Shown here piece by piece: positions 25,084 to 35,943 of a DNA stretch of 64,000 bases. The first letter of the stretch is position 1. The number at the start of each line of letters is the position of its first letter. The notes beneath the pieces were generated by a model, which saw only the letters and a list, made by a program, of their open reading frames with translations, made no database searches and had not been told where the DNA came from. The DNA comes from Atriophallophorus winterbourni. Taxonomy: Eukaryota > Platyhelminthes > Trematoda > Plagiorchiida > Microphallidae. The position numbers were made by a program, and so were the translations under genes. The stretch spans positions 1 to 64,000 of the forward strand of contig JACCGJ010011417.1 of NCBI GenBank assembly GCA_013407085.1, written 5' to 3'.

Positions 25084-27801
25084 CTACGGTGTGTACCGAC
25101 GAGGTCGTGCCACGGTACGGCCAGTGCGTGTGCGCGGGGTGTCCGTGTCGTCGGTTGTCACCGCTGTCCGTGAATGCAGCGGGGTTTCCATCATGGGTTG
25201 TGTTGCTGGCGTGGACGGGGGTGAAATGCACAAGTCCTCGCGCATCGGCTGCGTATCTGGAGTCGACAAAAAGGGAGACGAGGGAAAAGAAACAAAGGGG
25301 ACTGGCTGTGAAGGGATAGTCACAGTCGTAGGGGATCCTGGGTCTGTATTCGATTTCATGTACGCGGGCTTCAATCGGTCGATGCTGACTGAATCCGGTT
25401 GGCCATTGCGTTCAATGACGAAGTAGTTGGCACTGCGGGAGATGACTTTGAATGGGCCGTCGTATGGTGCTTCAAGGGGCCGTTTTACACGGTCTACGCG
25501 CGTGAATACGTACGGGCACGACAGAAGATAATTGTCGACGTGACTTGTACGAGAAGTTACACGAGTAGGCGGAGCACGTATTTCTCGCATGAAGGCTCGG
25601 AGCCGGGAGACATACGGAGCAGTTTCAATCGCAGTCAGGGGTGTGGAGTCCGTCAGCAGTTCGGCGGGGAGTAGCAGAGTAGTTCCGTAAACCATATCGG
25701 CTGCTGTGCAGCCGATGTCCTCTTTTGCGGTATTGCGGATGCCGAGCAGAACCAGTGGCAGTTTGTCAACCCAGGATGCGCTGGATTCGGTGGCGACGAG
25801 CGCAGCCTTCAATTGACGATGGAATCGTTCAACGAGGCCGTTCGCAGCTGGATGGTAAGCCGTCTTCCGAAAATGTTCGCATCCCAGTAGACGATTCAGT
25901 TCTGCGAAGAGGTGGGACGTGAACTGGGCTCCGCGGTCTGTTGTGATTTGGGACGGGACACCGTAATTCGCGATCCAACCAGAGACGAAGGTGCGAGCTA
26001 CGGTTTCCGCAGATGTATCCACTAGTGGGCACGCTTGGGGCCAGCGTGTGAATCTATCGATGCACGTCAAAAGATGAGTGCACCCACGGGATGAGGGTAA
26101 TGGTCCGACAAGATCAATATGTACATGCCGAAAGCGTCCATCTGGAAGTGGGAATTTTCCAGGGATAGAGCGGGTATGGCGATGTACCTTACTGCGTTGG
26201 CAGGCAAGACACTGTTGTGCCCAACAACGAATGTCGTTTCGCATGCCATGCCAAACATAGCGGTCTGTGATGAGTTTTGTGGTTGCGCGTTTGCTCGGGT
26301 GGGATATTCCGTGCAGGTGCTCAAAAATCCGTCGTCTGTAATCCTTTGGTACAAAGGGACGTGGATTTCCTGTCGATGTATCACAATGAATACGTATTCG
26401 ACTGCCTGGCACTGGTAAGAGAGCAAACTGCAGGGAAGCTTCGGAAGTGATTTTTGAAAATTCCGGGTCGTCTTCTTGCAGGGCGGCGATTTCCTCTAAG
26501 TCAATCTTCGCGATCTGGGAAATAGATGCGCGTGACAGAGCATCTGCCTCGACGTTGCTGGGTCCCTCGATGTACCTTAAGTCAGTGGTGAACTGCGCGA
26601 GGTAGTCCAAGTGGCGAGTTTCTCGAGGCGAGTAGCGGTCGGCGGCAGCGCTGAAGGCGTGGATCAAAGGCTTGTGGTCCGTGAAGATGGTGAATTGACG
26701 TCCTTCCAGGATGTGTCGAAAGTGCTTTACTGCGAGGTACATCACAAGTAATTCTCGGCTGAAGGTAGAATACCTGGTTTGAGCCGGTTGCAGCTTTCGT
26801 GAAAAGAAGGAGAGTGGTGCGCACTCATCGTCATGGACTTGTTGTAGAACGGCACCAACAGCAACTTGAGAAGCGTCTGTTTTGAGCACGAGCTTCACTC
26901 TGCTGTCTGTGGAGAGATGAGCCAGCGAAGTGAGCGTGATGAGAGATGCTTTGACTGATTGGAAAGCGGCGATAGCTTCCGTTGTCATGTTGAACTTCTT
27001 TGGATTTCCCCGCAAAAGATCAGTTAACGGTCTGCATTTGTCCGCGCATTTTGGTATGAATCTGCCGTAGAAGTTAATGAATCCGAGGAATCGACGTAGC
27101 TGGCGAAGAGACGTTGGAGGTGGGTAGTCTTCAATCGCCGATATTTTCTGCGGAATGGCAGTGATTCCACGAGAATCGATTGTGTGTCCAAGAATTTCTA
27201 GGGCTGGTCGGCCGAATTGGCATTTGGCCGGGTTGATTACGACGTTGTATTCCTGAAGACGTTGGAAAACCAGTCGAAGGTGATCCATATTCTGCTCGTG
27301 GCTTTCACTAGCGACAAGAATATCATCGATGTACGTGAAGGTGAATGGTAGACCTCGCATGACTTGATCGATGAAGCGCTGGAAAGTTTGAGCGGCGTTT
27401 CTGAGTCCAAACGGCATGCGAAGAAATTCGTAGAGACCGAAAGGTGTAGTGACAGCAGTCTTCGGAACGTCGACGTCTGCTACTGGGATTTGATGATAGG
27501 CGCGCACAAGGTCGATTTTGGAAAAAATCTTCTTGCCGCAGGCGCTCAGGGATAAATCCTGGATGTGAGGTATGGGATACCTATCAGGCACTGTGAGCTT
27601 GTTGAGGCCTCTGTAGTCACCACATGGTCTCCAGTCGCCTGATTTTTTTAAAACCATATGTAGAGGCGATGACCATGGGCTATTAGAGGGTCTAATTATC
27701 CCAAGTTGTAGCAGTTGCTCGAACTCCGCTTTGGCAGCGGTGAGCTTGTCAGGGGACAATCGTCGCGGTCTTGCGTTCGTCGGCGGGCCGGTCGTGAACA
27801 A
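25084..27801 (-). CDS. pol: Ty3/gypsy Pol polyprotein (RT-RNase H-integrase), 5'-truncated
   Basis: 905 open codons. In order: reverse transcriptase starting at [13 protein letters not shown] with catalytic YIDD (in [11 protein letters not shown]) and LPFTF just before it; RNase H with [22 protein letters not shown] and FTDHKPL; integrase with an HHCC zinc finger (HLHGISH ... CLACQRSK) and DDE residues in [17 protein letters not shown] and [11 protein letters not shown]; a GPF-type motif (APYDGPFKV); a Pro/Thr-rich tail. Protease and gag are absent: homology begins abruptly near 27,797 and an in-frame stop lies about 50 bases upstream. No stop or frameshift lies inside, so it is a recent but 5'-deleted insertion. 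GC-richer than its surroundings. Not infectious material; an ordinary worm retrotransposon. Confidence 0.93.
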   Translation of the reverse strand: MFTTGPPTNARPRRLSPDKLTAAKAEFEQLLQLGIIRPSNSPWSSPLHMVLKKSGDWRPCGDYRGLNKLTVPDRYPIPHIQDLSLSACGKKIFSKIDLVRAYHQIPVADVDVPKTAVTTPFGLYEFLRMPFGLRNAAQTFQRFIDQVMRGLPFTFTYIDDILVASESHEQNMDHLRLVFQRLQEYNVVINPAKCQFGRPALEILGHTIDSRGITAIPQKISAIEDYPPPTSLRQLRRFLGFINFYGRFIPKCADKCRPLTDLLRGNPKKFNMTTEAIAAFQSVKASLITLTSLAHLSTDSRVKLVLKTDASQVAVGAVLQQVHDDECAPLSFFSRKLQPAQTRYSTFSRELLVMYLAVKHFRHILEGRQFTIFTDHKPLIHAFSAAADRYSPRETRHLDYLAQFTTDLRYIEGPSNVEADALSRASISQIAKIDLEEIAALQEDDPEFSKITSEASLQFALLPVPGSRIRIHCDTSTGNPRPFVPKDYRRRIFEHLHGISHPSKRATTKLITDRYVWHGMRNDIRCWAQQCLACQRSKVHRHTRSIPGKFPLPDGRFRHVHIDLVGPLPSSRGCTHLLTCIDRFTRWPQACPLVDTSAETVARTFVSGWIANYGVPSQITTDRGAQFTSHLFAELNRLLGCEHFRKTAYHPAANGLVERFHRQLKAALVATESSASWVDKLPLVLLGIRNTAKEDIGCTAADMVYGTTLLLPAELLTDSTPLTAIETAPYVSRLRAFMREIRAPPTRVTSRTSHVDNYLLSCPYVFTRVDRVKRPLEAPYDGPFKVISRSANYFVIERNGQPDSVSIDRLKPAYMKSNTDPGSPTTVTIPSQPVPFVSFPSSPFLSTPDTQPMREDLCISPPSTPATQPMMETPLHSRTAVTTDDTDTPRTRTGRTVARPRRYTP

Positions 27802-28756
27802 GTTATTAGAAAAATTATGGTCGAATTTATCTCCTTGGTATTATGCTCATTTTAACAAACGTTTCTCTGTGTATTTCAAACACTTGTAAGAATTTTAACT
27901 TCGGGTAATTTTCTGATAATTCTTTGACATTATATTCAATGAGAAATAATTTGAATCGTCTCAAAGAGTGGTTAAACAATTTGGTTGATAAAAACAAGGT
28001 TTTTTCTTTCAAAGTTTTTTTTTTTGTAAATTATCCATTTCAATTTATTTTGATATATATATATATATGCGCGTAAGAAAAAAATTGAAAGCAAAGTAGT
28101 ACGTTGTAAAATAGCGCAATTCACATTCAATAGATATGCAAGACTTTAATCTGCCTAAACTATATAACCGAGTAGATCATCCACCCCGACCTCTAGACTA
28201 TAAAATTTGGGAACTGTTCGATTACAATCATCGAATAATCATGTTTTTACAATAAACTTCAAAACGAAATTTACAACAGACATCTGATGTAGAGGTAGTC
28301 TTACACTTGAAGCCACAACAGTTGAATATTTTTAATACCATTCTTCACTATGTAGAAGGTAAATTCACGTTCAGTTGTTTTATTACGTGTAAAACAAACA
28401 AAACTAAATAGAACAGTGGATTACATTATTTTACTGGCGTCCAATTGACATAATATAAATGGGAGTTATCCGGACTCGCATAGCAGTAACCGTACATATA
28501 AAATCACCAAAATGTTCCATTTCAATTCTTCCAACGTCATAAAACTTAAGAGAAATGATCTCAATATTAGAACTCGCTTTTTCACTCTCAAATTGTTTAT
28601 AATGCAAAATTAGGCATATGCTACTCATGAGGTAAGAAAAACAGGATCGGCTTGCACAATATTTCGCAAATTGATTAATCTCATCCGAAAGTATAAACAA
28701 TATCATCAGATTCAACTAGCAGTAAGAATGTTGGAAAATCCCAAATTATTTTATTT
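27802..28756. other. spacer with microsatellite and a weak exon candidate
   Basis: AT-rich. An (AT) repeat lies at 28,053-28,068. On the minus strand 28,434-28,590 reads like a possible last exon (FYDVGRIEMEHFGDFICTVT, ending SIGRQ and a stop), but its acceptor is poor, so I do not call it separately. Confidence 0.4.
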
Positions 28757-29154
28757 TATTTCGTTTCGAAGGGTGAATCGTTCCAACGAGAATTCCTAGA
28801 TACGAATTTGGAGCTGAATCTGGTGCAGAATGTGAACGATCCTACGTGGAAATGCGTCGGGCAAGTTCCTTCGATATTGGATTTGGTGGTCACACCTAGA
28901 TTCTCTGATGTTACGAATCTGTCTATTGAGACCCCCATTGGTTGCAGCGATCACTGTTCTTTATGGTTCGTTTGGAATCGGGGTCTTCAACCGAGAATAC
29001 GTACGCATGCCCGGAGAAAATACTGGAAATTAGACACAACGTGTCTAATCATGTCTGTAAACTCGATGGACTGGTCACTCCCTCTATCAACGAATGTTGA
29101 TATCTGTTGTTTGGACTTTTTGGGTAAAATAAGATCGCTTGAAAATTATTGTAA
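28757..29154 (+). pseudogene. CR1-like LINE A, end of endonuclease domain (5' fragment)
   Basis: One open frame reads REFLDTN, NVNDPTWKCVGQVPSILDLV and IGCSDHCSLWFVW. These match the final third of the APE-type endonuclease of CR1/jockey-like LINEs (S-I-L-D-L-V and G-C-S-D-H-C). It is truncated on the left and interrupted on the right by the gag-only LTR element. The remainder of the same ORF2 resumes at 30,776. Confidence 0.75.
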
Positions 29155-29159
29155 TGAAT

Positions 29160-29358
29160 TGTATTGTATTGAATTGAATAATCAGCCCAAGAATGTAAGT
29201 GAGAACAACCGCGCTCACTTGAATCACAGTATGTATTGAATAACAACCAGAATGGATGAATGACAATCACAACTTGAATAATAGTACTATTGATTATTGT
29301 TAAATGAATGGTGATGAATGATTGATTATTATCGATCGTTAATCGAACAATCACCACA
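29160..29358 (-). repeat. 3' LTR of the gag-only element
   Basis: Aligns with 30,586-30,774, with about ten substitutions and one gap of about ten bases by eye. Termini TGT...ACA on the minus strand. Confidence 0.8.
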
Positions 29359-29364
29359 ACAACC

Positions 29365-30552
29365 TCAGTTTGCGAATGATCCTGGGTTTGTATAATCCCA
29401 GTACGGCTTGTTCAACAAACGTTCTGATCTCCACGGGGGTTCCAGCGAACCCGACACATCATCCACATTTACCAACAATTGTATAGCTTTTTCGAAGGCA
29501 GTAGTCCAAGGTGCCAGTGAGGCTTTTTCTCTAGCGGTTTTGAAAAGAATATTATCTGACGATCGTTTGGATGAGCTAAAAGGCAGAGGTGAATTCGCTT
29601 GATAAGATGAGTTTGGTGATTTATTCGAAATGGTATCTGATGAATTCTGAAGTTTGCAAACATTGAAGCCACTTTCTTGGTAATGAAAACTAGATTTTCC
29701 GTTTGAAACAATGATACGGGCGGATTTGGACATGTTACCAGGAGTATCGCTTGAATCGGTTGATAGGGAAGTCAAATTTTCATCATCAAATAAAAGAGCT
29801 TTAGCACGAAAAATGGCACTGTTAGAAATCGGTCGAATTGTTTTTCCAGATGCAGTTTGATTATCCAGAATAACGGGAGTGTTCTCCATACTATGATAGG
29901 ATGTATGAACGTCAACGTTTCCTTTTTCGCCAAGCGGCATAGTTAAGGTATCATCATCATTTGTCTGCATCAGAGCCTTGGCTTTTTCACGTTTATGTGT
30001 GTTGAACATGATGGAATTTTCTGCTGGCGACAAATCTGTTTTTGCCACACGCGTATGTTCATAATGTTCGCAGTGAGCTCGAACATCTTTAAAAGAGGGT
30101 TTTGGCAGCTTCAAGAGTTCATTCTGTAGAATACTGTCATGTATTCCAGCGATTATACGATCTTTCAATTGCATATCTAACGACTCACCTAAGTTCCATT
30201 TCGCTGCCTGAATTAGCAATTGTAGAATAAAATCACGAATTCCTTGTTTGGGCTGACGCACCATGGAATGAAATTTTGCACTTCCGGTTGGCTCGAAATG
30301 TACAGATTCCACGTTTCGCATCAAAAGCGTCTTCAACGTTTCGTATGGAAGAGAAATAATAGAATAAGGATAGGCTAAATTCTTTATTAACGCATATTCA
30401 GATTTTCCAACTGCATTTAGAAAATGAACCGATTTTTTATCATTCTCAGATTTCGGTCGTGTCATACACCAAATTTCGAATCTTTCACAATAGTCTTCTA
30501 TTTCTCGAGCATTTGAATTTATATCGAGAGGTTCTAGACCTGAATTTGCCAT
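29365..30552 (-). CDS. Gag fused to BRCA2 BRC-like repeats
   Basis: 395 codons. Residues 1-170 are a Ty3-type Gag capsid region (FEIWCMTRPKSENDKK, LIKNLAYPYS, Y-E-T-L-K-T-L-L, HFEPTGSAKFHSM, F-I-L-Q-L, L-K-D-R-I-I-A-G-I). There is no zinc knuckle. Downstream, three segments resemble the BRC motif F-x-T-A-S-G-K-...-S-x-x-x-L-x-K-A-K-x-L-F that binds RAD51 in BRCA2: a shrunken one at 183-197 (FNT, then KAKALM), the clearest at 233-257 (TASGKTIRPISNSAIFRAKA and LLFDD) and a diverged one at 337-361 (FKTAREK, then AFEKAIQLL). The Ser-rich spacers look like BRCA2 linker. I infer capture of part of a host BRCA2-like transcript. The ORF has no stops. The Gag call is firm; the BRC call is likely but rests on short motifs. 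Confidence 0.75.
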   Translation of the reverse strand: MANSGLEPLDINSNAREIEDYCERFEIWCMTRPKSENDKKSVHFLNAVGKSEYALIKNLAYPYSIISLPYETLKTLLMRNVESVHFEPTGSAKFHSMVRQPKQGIRDFILQLLIQAAKWNLGESLDMQLKDRIIAGIHDSILQNELLKLPKPSFKDVRAHCEHYEHTRVAKTDLSPAENSIMFNTHKREKAKALMQTNDDDTLTMPLGEKGNVDVHTSYHSMENTPVILDNQTASGKTIRPISNSAIFRAKALLFDDENLTSLSTDSSDTPGNMSKSARIIVSNGKSSFHYQESGFNVCKLQNSSDTISNKSPNSSYQANSPLPFSSSKRSSDNILFKTAREKASLAPWTTAFEKAIQLLVNVDDVSGSLEPPWRSERLLNKPYWDYTNPGSFAN

Positions 30553-30560
30553 GAGGAAAT

Positions 30561-30573
30561 GATCGCGACGCCA
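30561..30573 (-). other. candidate primer-binding site
   Basis: TGGCGTCGCGATC on the minus strand, 12 bases after the 5' LTR. It begins TGG, as expected for pairing with a tRNA 3' CCA end. The tRNA was not identified. Confidence 0.35.
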
Positions 30574-30585
30574 AATTTAATGAAA

Positions 30586-30774
30586 TGTATTGTGTTGAAT
30601 TGAATAATCAGCCCAAGAATGTAAGTGAGAACAAACCCGCTCACTCGAATCACAGTATGTATTGAATAACAACCAGAATGAATGAATGACAATCAGAACT
30701 TGAATAATACTACTATTGAGTATTGTTGAATGATTGATTGATTATTATTGATCGTTATTCGAACAATCACCACA
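30586..30774 (-). repeat. 5' LTR of the gag-only element
   Basis: Direct repeat of 29,160-29,358. On the minus strand this is the upstream LTR and precedes the Gag-BRC ORF. Confidence 0.8.
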
Positions 30775-30775
30775 A

Positions 30776-32110
30776 TCATGACCCATGGATGAATGGAAGA
30801 TCTCCCGCTAAGGGACCGCCGTGGTTTGATAACGTTATCCGTGAATACATGAAGGTAAGAAATCGGTTATGGCGGAAGTTTTGTTCTAGTGGATGCACCG
30901 ATGACTATGTAACCTACAAAGTTATCCGCAACAAGTGCACCTATCTCAAAAGAGAAGAAAGGCAGAACTATGAAACTCGCTCGGTGGACGAAGCCAACTG
31001 GACGCCGAAACGCTTGTTTGCGTACATAAGAAGTAGAACGAAAGCTTCTTAACGAGTACCTTGCTTAAGATCTATGGGAGGTTCGACTGAACATGAAGAT
31101 GAACGTAAAGCAGTTCTTCTCGCCGCTCAGTACAATTTGGATTACACAGAGGAGACGTTTCCCATTCCTCTGCTTCATGAGAGCAACGCCGAAATGCCGG
31201 ATATCTCGATCTCGCCAGAGATGGTGCAGTATTTGCTAGAACGACTCAATGTACACTCAGCACCTGGCCCGGACGATATACACCCGATGCTTTTAAAGGT
31301 ATTGTCGAGTATCATACATAAACCACTGGCGCTAATCTTTAATTTATCCCTGAGGTATGGTAGGTTACCTGAAGATTGGAAGTATGGCATTGTCAAACCT
31401 ATGTATAAGGCCGGTGAAACCAGTGATCCGGCTAACTACCGACCGGTTACCCTCACTTCGGTAGTTGTGAAGACTCTGGAACGACTGCTGAAGAAACAGA
31501 TTAAAGATTTTCTTCTTACAACCAGTCAGTTAACATCTGCTCAACATGGTTTTACGACAAGACGATCATGCTCATCCAATCTCATCACTCCTCGCGAGCA
31601 CTGGTGTGCTGAACTTGATCTGGGTCACCCGGTAGTCACTGCCTTCATTGACTCCAGTAAGGCTTTTAACCGTGTTCCATTTCAACGTCTATTGCTCAAG
31701 CTCCGTGCTCGTGGTGTGAAGGGACCTGTTCTAACGTGGATTGAAGACTTCCTTGTCGACCGTTATACACAGGTCGAGGTTAACGGAGTCAAATCGCAGG
31801 TTACACGTCCAACTTCCATGGTTCCGCAAGGATCTGTTCTCAGCCCGTTACTTTTTAAAGTATATGTTGATGACCTCCCAGACTCATTAATTAAGAATTG
31901 TCTACTTTTCGCGGATGATCTGAAAGTTTGGGGTACAGTATGCTCTTCTGCTGATAATACCATTTTCCAAAACGAATTGAACAGATTGCCTGTAATCACG
32001 GCGAAGCTGAACAACACTGGACAGGATTTCTTCAACTGAGTTTCTTCTGGACTACGTTGCTGATATAAATAGATGCGGCTTACACGGGCTTGACCCCCTG
32101 TTGTCTATCA
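30776..32110 (+). pseudogene. CR1-like LINE A, reverse transcriptase (3' fragment)
   Basis: Continues the ORF2 interrupted at 29,154: PPWFDNVIREYMKVRNRLWR linker, then RT blocks SAPGPDDIHP, LPEDWKYGIVKPMYKAG, ANYRPVTL, FIDSSKAFNRVP, VPQGSVLSPLLF and the catalytic LLFADDLKVW. One TAA at 31,050-31,052 interrupts an otherwise continuous frame to a stop at 32,039. Motif A keeps its first Asp but has Asn where a second Asp is usual. The thumb and C-terminal part is shortened. The copy ends in an (AAG) run near 32,105. Confidence 0.85.
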
Positions 32111-33320
32111 AGAAGAAGAAGAAGAACCACGTAGCTGGAAGACTGTTTTTCTGATCATGACTACTACAGGCTAACTGATTCTGTTTACAAACCCGCCGTC
32201 CATCTAGCAAGTATTTATCAAAAGCTCTAACGCATCAAGTTTGTGTCCACACAAGTCATACCACGCCTGCTCATATATATGCATTGGATATTTAACAAGT
32301 TCCCTAAAACTTTTGTTGGCCTTTCTAGTCAGTGCGCGTTTATCATGTAACATTGTCAGAGGATTTAAAATCAATTGTTGGATAGATTTTCCGGAAAATA
32401 CTGGATAAAAATTTCCCCAGTAATTCCATCCAAGATACGGTCAATGTACTTTTATTGAACATCATAAGATACTTATACTCCAGAGTATTTTTCAATCAAA
32501 CCAAGACTATATATGACTTTTTCCTAACTGCTAAACCATTGATTTTTCTACTACTTTATTTTATAGAGATATTCATTTCCCTTCTCAAATATCCTAAGGT
32601 GTTGAACAGCTCCAAGCTATTCACAGCATAAGTTCTTTAAACATGAATTTTAAATCCTTTTATTGAATAAGCATTGCAATAACTTCCATGTAATTAAGTG
32701 AGACATTGCTCCTTCTAAAGTTGTTTTTAAATCGCTATCTTTAGTCTGTAAAAAGGTTATCCCTAAATGGACAGTTTAAAACAGTGGTCCATGCATGAGT
32801 ATTAGACAGGTAATCGCTCAACACAATGAAATCGAAAGTGTGTACCCTGCAGATGATGCGTTTAGGACGTGCAGTGTGAAGATAATCAGGCTGGCATCGT
32901 AAAGGTGCACACACTTAAAGTGTTTGGAAAACAAACCATCTCTTCCTCTGTCAGCATGGTTTCGTCCTTCTTAACAATGTTTTCTTGCAATCTGAACCAT
33001 TTAGATCAGTGCTGAACACACTATCCAATTTAGCGGACCCTTAAAAATTTGTTATACACTCAAATAACCGTCGTAGTACAAGTACTGATTTTTTCATTTT
33101 CCATTCCTGTGTATCCATAGCCTCATTTGGAAATGAAAGTGCTACTTGGTTCCAGCTACTTCCTAGCTTAAGCGTTATAAACATCTTTAAATAGTTGCTT
33201 AAGTTACTCTATCAACTTGTACATCCGTAGATGTTGATGATACAATGTTTTATTTTCAAATGATTTCACGAATGCTGTGTGTCAGTTTCAATGGAATTAT
33301 GTTCCTCCTTTTTTATTTAG
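32111..33320. other. no gene recognised
   Basis: AT-rich spacer between LINE A and the orphan exon at 33,321; nothing supported. Confidence 0.4.
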
Positions 33321-33388
33321 AAACAAAACATATTTTGAATCGCGTTGACGGATCAACGTTCGATCATCAGCAAATTGATTCTGATTAC
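33321..33388 (+). CDS. orphan internal exon
   Basis: 68 bp between an excellent acceptor (TTCCTCCTTTTTTATTTAG) and a strong donor (TAC-GTAAGT). Only one frame is open (phase 1 in, phase 0 out): TKHILNRVDGSTFDHQQIDS and two more residues. The product is not recognised. It could belong to the same plus-strand gene as the exon at 42,913-43,122, whose entry phase (0) would fit, with LINE B inserted in the intron; that link is speculative. Confidence 0.45.
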
Positions 33389-33389
33389 G

Positions 33390-34814
33390 TAAGTTTAGTC
33401 GCAAAATGTAGCCAAGATTTCGAAATAGTGATATTCTGCACTAGTGAAAATCTGTCGGGCGAATGAGGGATCTATCTTGAACGCCACAGAACCCCGGGTG
33501 ATTATAATGTTTTATTTAGAATATTACCCACCACTTTAGCGATAAAAATTGTATAAAGGCTTCAGTTATTGCAAAATCAGTTGAATTTTAAGTTGTTTAA
33601 GCCGAATATGATTGATTGCGAGCTGGTGATTCATATGGTGATTGTTGTTCACATACCAAGTAGAGTATTTTGGTTCGAACTCGGGAGATAATTATATAAT
33701 CGATGGGTTTTAGCACTCATAAAGACGACTAACGTTTGTTTAAATCAGTGCATCACGAATAAAACAAAGGTGGAACTCAAAAACAATTTTGCAGGCGTGA
33801 AATGAGTAGTCTGGTATTGAACATATTTCAACCTACAATTTAGTACATGAGGTATTCTACCATCAAATACACCTAAATTTAATAATATAAGGACTCAAGA
33901 CACACAGCCATTATTTGCCCTCACAAATAGGCGAAACTGCGGCAGCATCACTGTCCAAAATATTTATTCCGTCACGAGTTTTCTCTGTAGCATATTGGAA
34001 ATTATGTCGCTAACCAGTGAATCTAATTTTAAATGTAGCAGCTGTCAAGGTATATAAGTTGTTTTTGGCCACAGTTTGCAAACAATTTATTAGTATATCT
34101 GTTATGCACACGCAGGTGAAGATCAAGTTTACCTAAATATAACGATTCTGAAACCTATGGTATGTTTGGAATTTTTAATCGTACATACAATTTTATAGAT
34201 TGAAATATGAACTAGGGTTTTTTTTAGAAATTTTTATTCCATTTTTAACAAATTTCTTGGAATTGACCTTGACTAACCGGTGTTATTTATTGAATTCGCT
34301 TCATTTTCTTTACGCAGTTAGGCATTGAACAATATTTTTGAAACTATTCATCTATTTCAAATATTTTTTCCCGTTGGAACAGACATTCATAAAATCTCCA
34401 TGAGAAAACATTGTCTTATTGTCTTATTTATTACAAGCGCTCCTTGTCTTATTTCCGTTATAATCTTTTTCGTTCCTAGAATTATACTTCTCGCCAGGAC
34501 TGACATGTCATGTAACCACCTTTCCCAAAGATGGCCGAGCGAACGTTTGAGCAAAATATTGGGGAAAGCAATTATTTTTGTATGGTGTCGCATACCACGA
34601 GCTTTATGATTATGTATGTATCCTTTCCTATGCATATTACGTACAATATTTCAGTGAACAGCTGTTATATTTTGTACCATAAATATTGAATAATGAGTCG
34701 TGAGCTCTGTTAGCTAATTACAATGTTTTATGCTACAGCAAACAAATAGAACCTAGATCCTAAGTATTTTTGAGGAAAATGTTTTCTGGATTGAACACAT
34801 GAAACACATGTTTG
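33390..34814. other. no gene recognised
   Basis: A 94-codon hydrophobic ORF at 34,325-34,609 overlaps an 82-codon ORF on the other strand and has no recognisable pattern. I treat both as chance. Confidence 0.35.
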
Positions 34815-34905
34815 TTATGTTTGTCTGGTTTGCAAGGCCAAATCAACACCGTCAGCCTCGGCGACGAAAACCCCCGAATATGTTATTGAGACGCGTCTAA
34901 ATGGA

Positions 34906-35943
34906 ATGGAATCCAGTATTCAAAAACTGAGTGATCTGATAATAAACGTCATAAAGACTCCGTCGTTACCCGACTTAGAGGTTACTGCCGAAGAGCCGGT
35001 AGATAATCCATCATACTCGAGCAGGCCAACATTTGCCCAGATAACCGCACAGATGGTGACTAAAACGGGGAGGCGTTCGTTGGGATCAGTGACTCCTCGA
35101 CTTAACAGAAAAGAAAAAGGACTCAACGAAACCACTGCTTCTAAAACGACTGACTCACATTATAAAACAAAATCTACGGGTGTAAACCTTAGCGTTATAT
35201 GTAATAACGTGACAGAGTCGCAGGAAACGCTGTTTGAAGCTAAGCAAAAACATGACTTAGCTGAGTGGTATAAACTCTGCAGTCTGATGAGCATGGCCGC
35301 AGTTACTCCTTCATCAGTAGTTCGATTAAACCGCCACCTGAATTCTCCTCACAAGGATGATCCTCGCCTTTTAAGAATAACGCTGCAATCTGCGGAGGAC
35401 GTGGAAAACGTACTCTTAAATGCTTACATTCTTAGAGGTGTTCCAGAGACTACATGTCGTATCCATGCAGACTTACCATGGTGGGAGCGAAAGTCGTCGC
35501 AGAAATCTCGTGGAGAATGTAATCCGAGAAGTATTGTAATTCTAGGTGTTCCGGAAGATGCTGCTGACGTACCTTCTCAAGAAAAGTCTGAGCACGACCA
35601 CAAACAATGGAAATATCTAGCCGAAACAATTGGTATTAAACATGCCATACTTGTGGATGCTTCTAGGATACCGCGGTCTTCCAACTATAAAGGGCAAGGT
35701 CCTAGTTCTATAAAGCTAACCTTCTTCACAACCGAAATGACGGATACTATCAAACGTGAATGGAAAGCTAATAGAAAAAACCTACCACAAAACGTCATGT
35801 TGAGCTTGCCCAAGGTAATAGCCGGAAGCAAGTTAACGGATGGTACTGACCCACAAACGCCTAGTGATGAGGTTCAACCTGAATGTCACGCGATAGCTCC
35901 AAAAAACTTGAGTATTCCGACTCTAACCGAGTCGGCCCTCTAA
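34906..35943 (+). CDS. LINE B ORF1 protein
   Basis: 345 codons without interruption. Charged and Ser/Thr-rich N-terminus (RPTFAQITAQMVTKTGRRS); the middle has short sequence blocks (DDPRLLRITLQSAEDVENVL, PRSIVILGVPEDAADVPSQE) that look like the RNA-recognition fold found in LINE ORF1 proteins. In CR1-like elements ORF1 binds the element RNA. Its end overlaps ORF2 by about 60 bases in another frame. The first ATG may not be the true start, because the frame is open upstream. Confidence 0.8.
   Translation: MESSIQKLSDLIINVIKTPSLPDLEVTAEEPVDNPSYSSRPTFAQITAQMVTKTGRRSLGSVTPRLNRKEKGLNETTASKTTDSHYKTKSTGVNLSVICNNVTESQETLFEAKQKHDLAEWYKLCSLMSMAAVTPSSVVRLNRHLNSPHKDDPRLLRITLQSAEDVENVLLNAYILRGVPETTCRIHADLPWWERKSSQKSRGECNPRSIVILGVPEDAADVPSQEKSEHDHKQWKYLAETIGIKHAILVDASRIPRSSNYKGQGPSSIKLTFFTTEMTDTIKREWKANRKNLPQNVMLSLPKVIAGSKLTDGTDPQTPSDEVQPECHAIAPKNLSIPTLTESAL

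Larger units (their letters stand above)
29155..30775 (-). mobile_element. compact gag-only LTR retroelement with BRC-like repeats
   Basis: About 1.62 kb: two direct repeats of about 190-200 bp flank an internal region of about 1.23 kb that is nearly all one ORF. Read on the minus strand each LTR runs from TGTGGTGATTG to AATACA. A candidate primer-binding site lies 12 bases after the 5' LTR, and the ORF stop lies six bases before the 3' LTR. No protease, RT or integrase exists, so mobility would depend on enzymes from another element, as in the TR-GAG class known from plants. It is inserted in the coding sequence of a CR1-like LINE. I could not find a clean target-site duplication. Confidence 0.75.

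Noticed and set aside
25055..25426. Plus-strand ORFs overlapping the gypsy pol (also 25,399-25,674, 26,119-26,418 and others)
   Set aside because: These are antisense shadows of a clear polyprotein in GC-richer sequence; no domain of their own.
28053..28068. AT dinucleotide run as a promoter TATA element
   Set aside because: Simple microsatellite with no gene start nearby.
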